DNA of 64,000 nt. It comes from Pseudomonas songnenensis. GTDB taxonomy: Bacteria; Pseudomonadota; Gammaproteobacteria; Pseudomonadales; Pseudomonadaceae. Position 1 is the first letter of the stretch, and each line of letters begins with the position of its first letter. Position numbers and translations under genes: made by a program. The DNA lies in the NCBI RefSeq assembly GCF_003696315.1, contig NZ_RFFN01000003.1:620001-684000 (forward strand). The letters run 5' to 3'. Under the pieces are notes generated by a model. The model saw only the letters and a list, made by a program, of their open reading frames with translations. It did not search any database and was not told the DNA's origin. Positions 39,838-49,560 of the stretch are shown piece after piece.

Positions 39838-41196
39838 TCAGCCCAGCGCATCCCTGGCCGTTGCATCCAGACACAGACGCACCTTGCCGATCAGCTCGTC
39901 GATCTGCTCCTCACTGATCACCAGTGGCGGCGAGATGATCATGGTGTCACCGACCGCACGCATCACCAGGCCGTTGCGGAAGCAGTGCTCGCGACAGCGC
40001 ATGCCCACGCCTGGGTCGGCAAAGCGCTCGCGGGTCTTCTTGTTCTTCACCAGCTCGAGCGCACCGAGCAGGCCGACACCACGCGCCTCGCCCACCAGCG
40101 GATGCTCGAGCAGTTCCTGCCAACGGGATTGCAAATAGGGTGCCGTCTTCGTCTTCACCCGCTCGACGATCTTTTCCTCGCGCAGGATGCGGATGTTCTC
40201 CAGCGCCACCGCTGCAGCCACCGGATGCCCCGAATAGGTGAAGCCGTGATAGAACTCGCCACCTTCGTTGAGCGTCTGCACCACTTCGTCGCGCACCACC
40301 ACGCCGCCCATGGGGATGTAGCCGGAAGTCAGGCCCTTGGCGATGGGCATCAGGTCCGGCGTGAGGCCGTAGTAGTCACTGCCGAACCACTCGCCGGTAC
40401 GGCCGAAACCACAGATGACCTCGTCGGCGATGAAGAGGATGTCGTAGCGCGCAAGGATTTCCTTGATCCGCGGCCAGTAGCTCTCGGGCGGGATGATCAC
40501 GCCGCCGGCGCCCTGGATCGGCTCGGCGATGAAGGCGGCGACCTTGTCCTCGCCGACCTCGAGAATCTTCTGCTCCAGCTGGTCGGCGATGCGTACGCCG
40601 AACTCTTCCGGGCTCATGTCGCCGCCCTCGCCGAACCAGTAAGGCTGGTCGATATGCTCGATGCCCGGGATCGGGCCGTCACCTTGCTCGTGCATGGCCT
40701 TCATGCCGCCGAGGCTGGCGCCGGCGATGGTCGAGCCGTGATAGCCATTCCAGCGGCCGATGACCACCTTCTTCGCCGGCTGGCCCTTGATCGCCCAGTA
40801 ATGGCGCACCATGCGCAGCACGGTGTCGTTGGCTTCCGAGCCCGAGCCAGTGAAGAACACATGGTTCATCCCGGCCGGCGCGATGTCGGCGATCGCCTTG
40901 GCCAGGGCCACGGCCGGCGGATGGGCGGTCTGGAAGAACAGGTTGTAGTACGGCAATTCGCGCATCTGCCTGGTCGCAGCCTCGACCAGCTCCTCGCGGC
41001 CATAGCCCAGGTTGACGCACCAGAGCCCGGCCATGGCGTCGAGGATCTTGTGCCCTTCGCTGTCCCACAGATAGACGCCGGACGCCTTGGTGATGATGCG
41101 CGTGCCTTTGGCGTTCAGCGCCTTGTAATCGGTGAACGGCGGCAGATGATGGTCGCGGCTCAGCGCTTGCCAGTGCAGGGTTTGCGAATCGCTCAT
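39838..41196 (-). CDS. spuC: Putrescine-pyruvate aminotransferase
   Basis: 452 aa. Class III PLP-dependent aminotransferase; moves the terminal amine of putrescine to pyruvate, giving 4-aminobutanal and alanine. [12 protein letters not shown] (114-125) binds the phosphate, Asp258 (FIADEV) the pyridine nitrogen and Lys287 ([11 protein letters not shown]) forms the Schiff base. Length and context match SpuC. The 85 bases between it and spuB contain a REP-like palindrome. Confidence 0.94.
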   Translation of the reverse strand: MSDSQTLHWQALSRDHHLPPFTDYKALNAKGTRIITKASGVYLWDSEGHKILDAMAGLWCVNLGYGREELVEAATRQMRELPYYNLFFQTAHPPAVALAKAIADIAPAGMNHVFFTGSGSEANDTVLRMVRHYWAIKGQPAKKVVIGRWNGYHGSTIAGASLGGMKAMHEQGDGPIPGIEHIDQPYWFGEGGDMSPEEFGVRIADQLEQKILEVGEDKVAAFIAEPIQGAGGVIIPPESYWPRIKEILARYDILFIADEVICGFGRTGEWFGSDYYGLTPDLMPIAKGLTSGYIPMGGVVVRDEVVQTLNEGGEFYHGFTYSGHPVAAAVALENIRILREEKIVERVKTKTAPYLQSRWQELLEHPLVGEARGVGLLGALELVKNKKTRERFADPGVGMRCREHCFRNGLVMRAVGDTMIISPPLVISEEQIDELIGKVRLCLDATARDALG

Positions 41197-41228
41197 CAGT
41201 CACCTCTCGATAAAGTTCGTGCATGTTC

Positions 41229-41258
41229 GGTGGAAGAAAAAAGCGTCATCCACCCTAC
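41229..41258. repeat. Degenerate REP-like palindrome between spuC and spuB
   Basis: GGTGGAAGA (41229) with TCATCCACCCTAC (41246-41258) is an imperfect inverted repeat related to the elements at 33965 and 46769. It lies inside the operon and may influence mRNA stability. Confidence 0.4.
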
Positions 41259-41281
41259 GACCGGCTCCGACGGAAGCGGCC

Positions 41282-42640
41282 CTACACCGACAGCATCAGG
41301 AATTCCCGCTCCCATGAGCTGATTACGCGGTGGTAGTTCTCCTGCTCGGCACGTTTGACCGCGACGTAGCCGGTGATGAATTTCGGGCTCAGGTATTTCT
41401 CCAGCTCGCGGCAGGTCTCCATCCGCTCCAGCGCCGCTTCCAGGGTCAGCGGCAGGCGCAGGTTGCGCCGCTCGTAGCCGCGACCCTTGACCGGCTGGCT
41501 CGGCGGCAGCTGCTCGACCATGCCGATGTAGCCGCACAGCAGGCTCGCGGCGATGGCCAGGTAAGGGTTGGCGTCGGCTCCGGCCAGGCGGTTCTCGACA
41601 CGGCGGTTCTGCGGATCGGAATCCGGCACGCGCAGGCCCACGGTACGGTTCTCTTCGCCCCACTCGACGTTCACCGGCGCCGAGGTGTCCGGCAGGAAGC
41701 GGCGGAACGAATTGACGTTCGGCGCGAACATCGGCAGCAGCTCGGGGATGTACTTCTGCAGGCCGCCGACGTGGTGCAGAAACAGCTGGCTCATGGAGCC
41801 GTCGTCGTTGGAGAAGATGTTGCGCCCGGTGTTGAGGTCGATGACGCTCTGGTGCAGGTGCATCGCGCTGCCCGGCTCGCCGGTCATCGGCTTGGCCATG
41901 AAGGTGGCGGCGACGTTGTGCTTGAGCGCCGCCTCGCGCATGGTGCGCTTGAACACCAGGATCTGGTCGGCCAGGTGCAGCGCCTCGCCGTGACGGAAGT
42001 TGATCTCCATCTGCGCGGTGCCTTCCTCGTGGATCAGGGTGTCCAGATCCAGGCCCTGCGCTTCACACCAGTCGTACATGTCCTCGAACAGCGGGTCGAA
42101 TTCGTTGGCGGCGTCGATGGAGAACGACTGGCGGCCGGTTTCCTGGCGGCCGGAGCGGCCGATCGGCGGCTGGAACGGCAGGTCCGGGTCTTCGCAGCGC
42201 TTGGTCAGGTAGAACTCCATCTCCGGCGCGACGATGGGTTGCCAGCCGCGATCGGCGTACATCTTCAGGACGCGCTTCAAGATATTGCGCGGCGAGAGTT
42301 CGATGGGATTGCCCATCTTGTCGTAGGTGTCGTGGATCACCTGGGCAGTCGGCTCGATGGCCCAGGGCACGAGGAATACGGCGTTCGGATCAGGCCGACA
42401 GAACATGTCGATATCAGCCGGGTCGAGCAGCTCGTAGTAGATGTCGTCCTCGACGTAATCACCGGTCACGGTCTGCAGCAGCACGCTTTCCGGCAGGCGC
42501 ATGCCCTTTTCGTCGAGAAACTTGTTGGTCGGGGAAATCTTGCCGCGGGCGATGCCGGTCAGGTCGCTGATCAGGCATTCCACTTCGGTGATCTTGCGTT
42601 CTTTCAGCCAGCTGGTGAGCTGGTCGAGCTGGATACTCAT
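41282..42640 (-). CDS. spuB: Glutamate-polyamine ligase (glutamine-synthetase-like)
   Basis: 452 aa from the ATG at 42640 (MSIQLDQLTSWLKERK); a longer open frame upstream is rejected. Glutamine-synthetase fold: N-terminal beta-grasp with SDLTGIARGK, catalytic segments PEMEFYLTKR, EEGTAQMEINF and KPMTGEPGSAMHLHQSV, and RVENRLAGADANPYLA. In Pseudomonas, SpuB/PauA-type enzymes ligate glutamate to putrescine or other polyamines with ATP, opening the gamma-glutamylation route. It is more diverged from SpuI than a recent duplicate would be. Confidence 0.92.
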   Translation of the reverse strand: MSIQLDQLTSWLKERKITEVECLISDLTGIARGKISPTNKFLDEKGMRLPESVLLQTVTGDYVEDDIYYELLDPADIDMFCRPDPNAVFLVPWAIEPTAQVIHDTYDKMGNPIELSPRNILKRVLKMYADRGWQPIVAPEMEFYLTKRCEDPDLPFQPPIGRSGRQETGRQSFSIDAANEFDPLFEDMYDWCEAQGLDLDTLIHEEGTAQMEINFRHGEALHLADQILVFKRTMREAALKHNVAATFMAKPMTGEPGSAMHLHQSVIDLNTGRNIFSNDDGSMSQLFLHHVGGLQKYIPELLPMFAPNVNSFRRFLPDTSAPVNVEWGEENRTVGLRVPDSDPQNRRVENRLAGADANPYLAIAASLLCGYIGMVEQLPPSQPVKGRGYERRNLRLPLTLEAALERMETCRELEKYLSPKFITGYVAVKRAEQENYHRVISSWEREFLMLSV

Positions 42641-42681
42641 GTTGACCTCAATTTGCTGGGGAGGGCCGCCGGGGTCGGCCG

Positions 42682-43428
42682 TCAGCGTTGTCGGGCGCGG
42701 GCCGCGCACGCCTCGGCGAAACCCCTGAACAGCGCCAGATAATGCGGATGCTCATGCACCTGCCATTCCGGATGCCACTGTACGCCGAGGGCGAAGCTGC
42801 GTGCCTGCTCGACGGAAAACGCCTCGATCAGCCCATCCGGTGCCAGGGCTTCGATGCGCAGGCCGCCGCCGAGTCGCTCGACGCCCTGACCGTGCACGGA
42901 ATTGACCTGAATCTGCGCCGGCAGGCCGAGCCGCTCGAGCAGGCCGCCGGGCTGCACGTGCAGCGCATGGCTGAGGCCGTATTGCACGTCCAGCGGATCA
43001 TCGGGGCGCTCGCGGTGGTCTTGGTAAGGCCCGGCTTCGTGAACCTTCTGATGCAGGCTGCCACCAAAGGCCACATTCATTTCCTGGAAGCCACGGCAGA
43101 TGCCGAACACCGGGATGCCGGCCTCGACCGCGGCACGGATCAGCGGCAGGGTGAGGCGATCGCGCAGCGGATCGTGATGGGTGCCCGCGTCGCTCGCAGG
43201 CCCGCCATAATGATGGGGCTCGACGTTCGACGGCGAGCCGGTGAACAACAGCCCGTCGAAACTCTCCAGCAGGGTCGCCGGGTCGATCAGCTCGTCCAGC
43301 GCCGGGATCACCAGCGGCACGCCGGCGATCGCCGCGGCACGCAGGTACTTGTCACCGGCGATGTGAAAGCTGTGGTGGCCGATCTGCCTGGTGCAGGCGG
43401 AAACGCCGATCAGTGGCTTGCGCGACAT
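42682..43428 (-). CDS. spuA: Gamma-glutamyl-gamma-aminobutyrate hydrolase, class I glutamine amidotransferase-like
   Basis: 248 aa from the ATG at 43428 (MSRKPLIGVSACTRQIG); the ATG at 43455 lacks family support. Peptidase C26/PuuD fold: nucleophile Cys111 in FGICRGFQEMNVA with His219 and Glu221 in QWHPEW complete the triad. Releases GABA (or a related omega-amino acid) and glutamate from the gamma-glutamyl intermediate. First gene of spuABCDEFGH, divergent from spuI. Confidence 0.92.
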   Translation of the reverse strand: MSRKPLIGVSACTRQIGHHSFHIAGDKYLRAAAIAGVPLVIPALDELIDPATLLESFDGLLFTGSPSNVEPHHYGGPASDAGTHHDPLRDRLTLPLIRAAVEAGIPVFGICRGFQEMNVAFGGSLHQKVHEAGPYQDHRERPDDPLDVQYGLSHALHVQPGGLLERLGLPAQIQVNSVHGQGVERLGGGLRIEALAPDGLIEAFSVEQARSFALGVQWHPEWQVHEHPHYLALFRGFAEACAARARQR

Positions 43429-43493
43429 GGGATACTCGTCGTTCGGATAAGGCATACCGGAGAGTAGTCTTGTTCATTTTTATAGACAATAGC

Positions 43494-43509
43494 CCGAGCA
43501 TTAGCTCGG
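43494..43509. promoter_or_regulatory. Dyad in the spuA-spuI divergent promoter region
   Basis: CCGAGC-ATTA-GCTCGG is a perfect 6-bp dyad 65 bases upstream of spuA. On the spuI side TTGACA at 43589-43594 is a consensus -35, but no good -10 follows it. The dyad could bind the polyamine regulator that controls both directions; this is positional inference. Confidence 0.35.
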
Positions 43510-43668
43510 CGAGCTATAACTTCAGCGCGCTGGAGATGCCCCAAAAAAGGCCTGTCATGGGCACTCATGGGGCGCTGGCGGGCTACTCTTGACAGTGAAC
43601 CGGCTTTTCGATTGACTCCAAGACAAGCATCTGATGATTGAAATTTTTAACAATTAAGGTAATTCATC

Positions 43669-45042
43669 ATGGCCCCGCCGCGTGCCGTTCAGCTCAACGA
43701 AGCTAACGCATTTCTCAAGGAACATCCGGAGGTTCAGTACGTCGATCTGCTGATCACCGACATGAATGGAGTCGTGCGCGGCAAGCGCATCGAGCGCGCC
43801 AGCCTGCACAAGGTGTACGAAAAAGGTATCAACCTCCCCGCTTCGCTGTTCGCCCTCGATATCAACGGCATCACCGTTGAAAGCAGCGGGCTGGGCATGG
43901 ACATCGGCGACTCCGACCGCACCTGCTTCCCGATCCCCAACACACTGTGCAAGGAGCCCTGGCAGAAGCGTCCCACCGCGCAGCTGCTGATGACCATGCA
44001 CGAGCGTGACGGCGACCCGTTCTTTGCCGATCCGCGCGAAGTCCTGCGTCAGGTGGTGAGCAAGTTCGACGAACTCGGCCTGACCATCTGCGCCGCCTTC
44101 GAGCTCGAGTTCTATCTGATCGACCAGGAAAACATCAACGGCCGGCCGCAGCCGCCGCGCTCGCCGATTTCCGGCAAACGCCCGCACTCGACCCAGGTCT
44201 ACCTGATCGACGACCTCGACGAATATGTCGACTGCCTGCAGGACATTCTCGAGGGCGCCAAGGAACAGGGCATCCCGGCCGATGCGATCGTCAAGGAGAG
44301 CGCCCCGGCGCAGTTCGAGGTCAACCTGCACCACGTCGCCGACCCGATCAAGGCCTGCGACTACGCGGTGCTGCTCAAGCGGCTGATCAAGAACATCGCC
44401 TACGACCACGAGATGGACACCACCTTCATGGCCAAACCCTATCCGGGCCAGGCCGGTAACGGGTTGCACGTGCACATCTCGCTGCTCGACAAGAATGGCA
44501 ACAATATATTCGCCACCGAAAATCCGCTGGAAAGCGCACCACTCCGCCACGCCATCGGTGGTCTGCAGGAAACCATGGCTGCCTCGATGGCCTTCCTCTG
44601 CCCGAACGTGAACTCCTATCGCCGCTTCGGTGCGCAGTTCTACGTGCCGAATGCGCCGTGCTGGGGCATGGACAACCGCACCGTGGCGCTGCGCGTGCCG
44701 ACCGACAGCCCTGACGCCGTGCGCGTCGAGCACCGGGTTGCCGGCGCCGATGCCAACCCGTATCTGATGCTGGCGAGCATTCTTGCCGGGGTGCATCACG
44801 GCCTGACCAACAAGATCGAGCCGGACGCGCCCATCGAGGGCAACTCCTACGAGCAGGTCGAGCAGAGCCTGCCGACCAACCTGCGCGACGCCCTGCGCGA
44901 GCTGGACGACAGCGAGATCATGGCGCGCTACATCAGCCCGGATTACATCGACATCTTCGTCGCCTGCAAGGAAAGCGAGCTGGCCGAGTTCGAGCACTCG
45001 ATCTCGGACCTGGAATACAACTGGTATCTGCACACCGTCTAG
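43669..45042 (+). CDS. spuI: Second glutamate-polyamine ligase (glutamine-synthetase-like)
   Basis: 457 aa. Glutamine-synthetase fold with LLITDMNGVVRGKRIE, AFELEFYLID, KESAPAQFEVNLHH, KPYPGQAGNGLHVHIS and RVEHRVAGADANPYLM. It lies divergently from spuA exactly as spuI does in P. aeruginosa. Likely gamma-glutamylates a polyamine or monoamine; the different active-site wording from SpuB suggests a different substrate range. The start is chosen at MAPPRAVQLNEANAF after AATTAAGG. Confidence 0.92.
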   Translation: MAPPRAVQLNEANAFLKEHPEVQYVDLLITDMNGVVRGKRIERASLHKVYEKGINLPASLFALDINGITVESSGLGMDIGDSDRTCFPIPNTLCKEPWQKRPTAQLLMTMHERDGDPFFADPREVLRQVVSKFDELGLTICAAFELEFYLIDQENINGRPQPPRSPISGKRPHSTQVYLIDDLDEYVDCLQDILEGAKEQGIPADAIVKESAPAQFEVNLHHVADPIKACDYAVLLKRLIKNIAYDHEMDTTFMAKPYPGQAGNGLHVHISLLDKNGNNIFATENPLESAPLRHAIGGLQETMAASMAFLCPNVNSYRRFGAQFYVPNAPCWGMDNRTVALRVPTDSPDAVRVEHRVAGADANPYLMLASILAGVHHGLTNKIEPDAPIEGNSYEQVEQSLPTNLRDALRELDDSEIMARYISPDYIDIFVACKESELAEFEHSISDLEYNWYLHTV

Positions 45043-45056
45043 CGCCAGAACATCCG

Positions 45057-45084
45057 GCACGGCGGTTTGCATCCATCGCCGTGC
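45057..45084. terminator. Hairpin between spuI and aguR
   Basis: GCACGGCG (45057-45064) and CGCCGTGC (45077-45084) form a perfect 8-bp stem with a 12-base loop right after the spuI stop. No T tract; it could be a weak terminator or an operator near the aguR promoter. Confidence 0.35.
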
Positions 45085-45101
45085 TGGCTTCAAATAGGCC
45101 G

Positions 45102-45752
45102 ATGACCAAGTCCAGTCCCGCGACGCCCAGTCGTCGCCCGCGCGCCAGCAGCCAGACGCGCATTCGCCAGATTCTCGCCAGCGCCCGCGAACTGCTCGCC
45201 GAGCAGGGCGCCACGACGTTATCCGTGTATGCCGTGGCCGAACGCGCCGGCATTCCGCCCTCTTCCGTCTATCACTTCTTCTCCGGTGTGCCGGCGCTGC
45301 TCGCAGCGCTGACGGCGGACGTCCACGCGACCTTCAGAGCCAGCCTCGAACAGCCCATCGATCACCAGAGCCTGAACAGCTGGCACGACCTCTCGCGACT
45401 GATCGAACAGCGCATGCTGACGATCTACCAGCAGGACAGCGCCGCCCGCCAACTGATCCTGGTGCAGCATGGTCTCGGCGAAGTCACTCAGACCGACCAG
45501 CGCCTGGACCTGGAACTCGGCCAGGCGATGCAGGCCGTGTTCGAACGCCACTTCGCGCTGCCGCCGCTGCCGCAGGACATCGATGTCTTTGCGCTGGCAC
45601 TGGAACTCGGCGACCGCGTCTATGCTCGATCCATACAGCTGTACGGCAGCCTGACGCCGCGGATGGCCGAGGAAGGCATGCGGGTGTTCGACGCCTACCT
45701 CGGCCTGTATCTGCCGCCGTACCTGCCCAAGCGGGAACAAGCCGAAAGCTGA
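45102..45752 (+). CDS. aguR: TetR-family regulator of the agmatine genes
   Basis: 216 aa from the ATG at 45102; in-frame starts up to seven codons earlier are possible. Residues about 22-68 are the TetR helix-turn-helix (IRQILASARELLAEQGATTLS, then AERAGIPPSSVYHFFSG); the rest is an all-helical ligand and dimer domain. Placed just before aguBA as AguR is in P. aeruginosa, where it represses aguBA and responds to agmatine and N-carbamoylputrescine. A perfect palindrome overlaps the end of this gene region and could be its operator. Confidence 0.87.
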   Translation: MTKSSPATPSRRPRASSQTRIRQILASARELLAEQGATTLSVYAVAERAGIPPSSVYHFFSGVPALLAALTADVHATFRASLEQPIDHQSLNSWHDLSRLIEQRMLTIYQQDSAARQLILVQHGLGEVTQTDQRLDLELGQAMQAVFERHFALPPLPQDIDVFALALELGDRVYARSIQLYGSLTPRMAEEGMRVFDAYLGLYLPPYLPKREQAES

Positions 45753-45768
45753 TCGATAAATATCGATA
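45753..45768. promoter_or_regulatory. Perfect palindrome, candidate AguR operator
   Basis: ATCGATA-AA-TATCGAT is a 7-2-7 perfect palindrome immediately after the aguR stop, in the 132-base aguR-aguB gap. Size and symmetry suit a TetR dimer. Confidence 0.55.
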
Positions 45769-45822
45769 AATGGTCGTTCCCCATCGGCTTTTCGATCATA
45801 TAACCACTATCAATCCGGATAA

Positions 45823-45850
45823 CTATCGAATAAATTTGCACCTTCGATAG
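45823..45850. promoter_or_regulatory. Second TATCGA-type dyad upstream of aguB
   Basis: CTATCGAA (45823-45830) and TTCGATAG (45843-45850) are exact complements 12 bases apart, ending 34 bases before aguB. They share the TATCGA core with the palindrome at 45753, suggesting two sites for the same protein. Confidence 0.5.
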
Positions 45851-45884
45851 CCGCCGTCCCTTCAACCGCAGCCGCGAGGTTTCC

Positions 45885-46766
45885 ATGTCCCGAGTCGTTA
45901 CCGTTGCCGCCACCCAGATGGCCTGTTCCTGGGATCGTCAGGCCAACATCGCCAATGCCGACAAGCTGGTACGCGAGGCCGCCGCCAAGGGCGCGCAGAT
46001 CATCCTCATCCAGGAGCTGTTCGAGACGCCCTACTTCTGCCAGAAGCCCAATGCCGAATACCTGCAGCTGGCCACACCGGTCGAGCAAAATCCGGCTATC
46101 CAGCATTTCCAGAAGGTCGCCGCCGAGCTGCAGGTGGTCCTGCCGATCAGCTTCTTCGAGCTCGCCGGCCGCGCACGCTTCAACTCCATCGCCATCATCG
46201 ATGCCGACGGCAAGCTGCTCGGCGTCTACCGCAAGAGCCACATTCCGGACGGCCCCGGCTATCACGAGAAGTACTACTTCAATCCGGGCGACACCGGTTT
46301 CAAGGTGTGGAACACCCGCTACGCCAAGATCGGCGTGGCTATCTGCTGGGACCAGTGGTTCCCCGAGACTGCGCGCAGCATGGCGCTGATGGGCGCCGAA
46401 CTGTTGTTCTACCCGACCGCCATCGGCAGCGAGCCGCATGATCCGAACATCACCTCACGCGACCACTGGCAGCGCGTGCAACAGGGCCACGCCGGCGCCA
46501 ACCTGATGCCACTGATCGCCAGCAACCGCATTGGCCGCGAAGAGCAGGACGGCTACGACATCACCTTCTACGGCTCGTCGTTCATCGCCGACCAGTTCGG
46601 CGCCAAGGTCGAGGAAATGGACGAAACCAGCGAAGGCGTGCTGGTGCATCAGTTCGATCTCGATCAGCTCGAGCATATCCGCAGCGCCTGGGGCGTGTTC
46701 CGCGATCGCCGGCCGAACCTCTACGGCTCGATCAAGACCCTGGACGGCCAGACGCCGTCGGAGTGA
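45885..46766 (+). CDS. aguB: N-carbamoylputrescine amidohydrolase
   Basis: 293 aa. Nitrilase superfamily; hydrolyses N-carbamoylputrescine to putrescine, CO2 and ammonia, the second agmatine step. The Glu44-Lys117-Cys154 triad is visible in [24 protein letters not shown] and [11 protein letters not shown]. Length is standard. Followed by aguA after a 94-base gap occupied by a REP-like element. Confidence 0.95.
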   Translation: MSRVVTVAATQMACSWDRQANIANADKLVREAAAKGAQIILIQELFETPYFCQKPNAEYLQLATPVEQNPAIQHFQKVAAELQVVLPISFFELAGRARFNSIAIIDADGKLLGVYRKSHIPDGPGYHEKYYFNPGDTGFKVWNTRYAKIGVAICWDQWFPETARSMALMGAELLFYPTAIGSEPHDPNITSRDHWQRVQQGHAGANLMPLIASNRIGREEQDGYDITFYGSSFIADQFGAKVEEMDETSEGVLVHQFDLDQLEHIRSAWGVFRDRRPNLYGSIKTLDGQTPSE

Positions 46767-46768
46767 AC

Positions 46769-46847
46769 GTAGGGTGGAAAACCATGCAGCGTTTTCCACC
46801 AGGGACGCCACGTGGTGGAAAAGGCCTGCGGCCGTTTTCCACCCTAC
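46769..46847. repeat. Composite REP-like palindrome between aguB and aguA
   Basis: Two hairpins share GGTGGAAAA arms: GTAGGGTGGAAAAC (46769-46782) with GTTTTCCACC (46791-46800), then GTGGTGGAAAAGG (46812) with CGTTTTCCACCCTAC (46833-46847). The outermost arms GTAGGGTGGAAAAC and GTTTTCCACCCTAC are also complementary, so the whole element can fold as one structure. Short elements of this type are scattered in Pseudomonas intergenic DNA. Confidence 0.75.
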
Positions 46848-46860
46848 CAGGACCTCAGCC

Positions 46861-47967
46861 ATGACCACCCTCAGCTCCACGCCCCGCCAAGACGGCTACT
46901 TCATGCCCGCCGAGTGGGCGCCGCACAGCCAGACCTGGATGGTCTGGCCGCAGCGCCCGGACAACTGGCGTGACAACGGCGCGCCTGCGCAGGCCGCGTT
47001 CACCGCAGTCGCCAAGGCCATCGCCCGCTTCGAGCCGGTCACCGTCTGCGCCAGCGCCGAGCAGTACCTGGCCGCCCGCGCAGCACTGGACGATCCGCGC
47101 ATCCGCGTGGTGGAAATCAGCACTGACGATGCCTGGGTGCGCGACACCGGGCCGACCTTCGTTGTCGACAACAACGGTGGGCTGCGCGGCGTGGACTGGA
47201 TGTTCAACGCCTGGGGCGGTGAAGACGGCGGGCTCTATGCAGACTGGCAGCGCGACGACCAAGTGGCGCGCAAGATCCTCGAGATCGAGTACTGCGATCG
47301 TTACCGCACCGAGGGCTTCGTGCTCGAGGGCGGCTCGATCCATGTCGACGGCGAAGGCACGCTGATCACCACCGAGGAGTGCCTGCTCAACCGCAACCGC
47401 AACCCGCATTTGTCCTGCGAGCAGATCGAAGCGGTGCTGCGCGGGCACCTGGCGGTCGACCGCATCATCTGGCTGCCGCACGGCCTGTTCAACGATGAAA
47501 CCGACGGCCACGTCGACAACTTCTGCTGCTTCGTGCGCCCGGGCGAAGTGCTGCTGGCCTGGACCGACGACGCGAACGACCCCAACTTCGAGCGCTGCCA
47601 GGCGGCCATGGCCGTGCTGCAGGCCACTCGCGACGCCAAGGGCCGTGCACTGACCGTGCACAAGATGCCGATCCCCGGCCCGCTGCATGCGAGCGCCGAA
47701 GAATGCGCCGGCGTCGCTGCGCTGGACGGCAGCCAGCCGCGTGACCCGTCGATCCGCCTGGCCGGCAGCTACGTGAACTTCCTCATCGTCAACGGCGGCA
47801 TCATCGCGCCGGCCTTTGGTGACCCGCTGGACGCCGAAGCCGAACGCATCCTGGCGCAGGTGTTCCCGGAGCATCAGGTGGTGATGGTGCCGGGTCGCGA
47901 GATTCTCCTCGGCGGCGGCAACATCCATTGCATCACCCAGCAGCAGCCGGCACCGCTGTTACGCTGA
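46861..47967 (+). CDS. aguA: Agmatine deiminase
   Basis: 368 aa from the ATG at 46861. Guanidine-group-modifying enzyme fold; converts agmatine to N-carbamoylputrescine and ammonia. [42 protein letters not shown] and DGHVDNFC mark the active site, with nucleophile Cys357 in [12 protein letters not shown] at the C-terminus. Length equals P. aeruginosa AguA. Confidence 0.96.
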   Translation: MTTLSSTPRQDGYFMPAEWAPHSQTWMVWPQRPDNWRDNGAPAQAAFTAVAKAIARFEPVTVCASAEQYLAARAALDDPRIRVVEISTDDAWVRDTGPTFVVDNNGGLRGVDWMFNAWGGEDGGLYADWQRDDQVARKILEIEYCDRYRTEGFVLEGGSIHVDGEGTLITTEECLLNRNRNPHLSCEQIEAVLRGHLAVDRIIWLPHGLFNDETDGHVDNFCCFVRPGEVLLAWTDDANDPNFERCQAAMAVLQATRDAKGRALTVHKMPIPGPLHASAEECAGVAALDGSQPRDPSIRLAGSYVNFLIVNGGIIAPAFGDPLDAEAERILAQVFPEHQVVMVPGREILLGGGNIHCITQQQPAPLLR

Positions 47968-48008
47968 CGCAGCTGCCTTGAGCCTGCCTGAGGTACGAGG
48001 AGGTTTCG

Positions 48009-48413
48009 ATGGAGTTTCTGGTGAACCTGGATGTCGACGATCTGGAGCGGGCCGTCGACTTCTACCAGTCGGTGTTCGACCTTCGTGAGGGCCGCCGCCT
48101 CGGCAGCTTCGCGGTGGAAATGCTCGGCGGCCCGACACCGATCTATCTGTTGCTCAAGGACGCGGGCAGCGCCGCAACCCCGGGAGAGGCCCAGCAGCGC
48201 AGCTACGAGCGGCACTGGACGCCGATCCATCTGGATTTTGTCGTCACCGATATCGAAGCCGCCGCGGCCAGGGCCATCGCCCATGGCGCACGCCTGGAAC
48301 AGCCGATTACCGCGCAGGTCGGACACAAACTGGCGCTCATGGCCGATCCGTTCGGCCATGGATTCTGCCTGCTGCAGTTCACCGGTGGCGGTTACGACGA
48401 GCTGGCCCGCTGA
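48009..48413 (+). CDS. VOC superfamily (glyoxalase/bleomycin-resistance fold) protein
   Basis: 134 aa, preceded by GAGGAGG. Two beta-alpha-beta-beta-beta modules: NLDVDDLERAVDFYQSVFDL at the N-terminus and HLDFVVTDIEAAAARAIAHG in the second half, ending MADPFGHGFCLLQF. A metal-binding His in HLDF and the general layout suggest a dioxygenase- or resistance-like protein, but the substrate is unknown. 41 bases after aguA, so it may be cotranscribed. Confidence 0.82.
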   Translation: MEFLVNLDVDDLERAVDFYQSVFDLREGRRLGSFAVEMLGGPTPIYLLLKDAGSAATPGEAQQRSYERHWTPIHLDFVVTDIEAAAARAIAHGARLEQPITAQVGHKLALMADPFGHGFCLLQFTGGGYDELAR

Positions 48414-48433
48414 GCAGCCTCCCCGGCAGGGTC

Positions 48434-49432
48434 TCAGCCGACGATCACCTGGTTCTTGCCCAGGCGCTTGGCGCTGTACATCGCCGCGTCGGCGCGGGCG
48501 AACACGCTGCTCAGCTCGGCGTCGCTGGCCCTGAGGTAGGTCAGGCCGAGGCTGGCGGTGACGCGGAAGCGCTCGCCGTTCTCGGCGGTGAACACCACCC
48601 GCTCGATCTCGCGCTGCAGGCGTTCGGCGATCTGCTCGGCCAGATCCGGCTGACAGCCCGGCAGCACCGCGGCGAACTCCTCACCACCGATGCGCCCGAA
48701 CAGGTCGCTCTGGCGCAGCACGGATGCGCCACAGCGGGCGACCTTCTGCAGCACCTGATCGCCCATCTGGTGACCATGGGTGTCGTTGATGCGCTTGAAG
48801 TCATCGATATCCAGCAGCAGGAACGCCAGCGACGAAGCGAACTGCCGGGCACGCTCGAACTCGGCGCGGGCGCATTCGAAGAAGTGCCGGCGGTTGCTGC
48901 TCTGGGTCAGCACATCGGTGGTGGCCAGACGCTGCAGTTCGCCTTCGAGCTGCTTCTTCTCGGTGATGTCCTCGGCAATGCCGACGATGATCGGGCTCTG
49001 CCCTTTCTCGCCCGGCCGCCCGAGAAAGCACTTGTCGCTCAGCCAGCGCAGCTGGCCGTCGCCACGGATGATGCGGTATTCGCGGGTTTCCACGGCACCC
49101 TCGTCGAGCACGGCGAGCATGCTCTTCTGGGCGTACTCCACATCATCGGGATAGATCGCGTTGCGCCACTCGCCATAGTCGGCCAACAGCAGCGCCGGCG
49201 AGCGACCGAAGATGCGCTCGTAAGCCGGGCTGACGTAGATCATGCGCTGCGCCTGCCAGTCGAATGCCCAGAGGACCGCATTGACGCCGCCCAGCAGGGT
49301 GCTGAACAGCTGCTCGCGCTCCCCCAGTCGCGCTGCTTCCGCCCGCGCGTGCATCAGCGCCAGCAACGTCTGCGCGTCGCCGCCTGGAGGCATCCTCATT
49401 CCCGAATCACCCTGATTGCTCGCCAGCCGCAT
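48434..49432 (-). CDS. PAS-GGDEF diguanylate cyclase
   Basis: 332 aa, no membrane segment. PAS domain about residues 42-160 (VNAVLWAFDWQAQRMIYVSPAY; IVGIAEDITEKKQ), then GGDEF about 170-330 with the intact catalytic GGEEF (GRIGGEEFAAVLPG) and an RxxD inhibitory site (RQSD) five residues before it. Predicted active, feedback-inhibited c-di-GMP synthase. Position next to desA and near aguA resembles P. aeruginosa PA0290. The segment usually reading TDxLTGLxNRR is TDVLTQSSNRR here. Confidence 0.92.
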   Translation of the reverse strand: MRLASNQGDSGMRMPPGGDAQTLLALMHARAEAARLGEREQLFSTLLGGVNAVLWAFDWQAQRMIYVSPAYERIFGRSPALLLADYGEWRNAIYPDDVEYAQKSMLAVLDEGAVETREYRIIRGDGQLRWLSDKCFLGRPGEKGQSPIIVGIAEDITEKKQLEGELQRLATTDVLTQSSNRRHFFECARAEFERARQFASSLAFLLLDIDDFKRINDTHGHQMGDQVLQKVARCGASVLRQSDLFGRIGGEEFAAVLPGCQPDLAEQIAERLQREIERVVFTAENGERFRVTASLGLTYLRASDAELSSVFARADAAMYSAKRLGKNQVIVG

Positions 49433-49560
49433 AGCCCATCTTCCTGAAACGACCGCCGCGCAGGGCGGCGGTACTGCATGGTTTTAGAGTGCTGTTCAGA
49501 AAGTCGGCAAGGCGCAAAGTTCCGGGGCCGCGGACGCGCGCCGCTTGAGCCGATCGAAGG

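Noticed and set aside
39793-42742. Long plus-strand open frames opposite spuC and spuB
   Set aside because: Shadow frames rich in His, Gln and Ala; the minus strand carries complete PLP-aminotransferase and glutamine-synthetase-fold enzymes.
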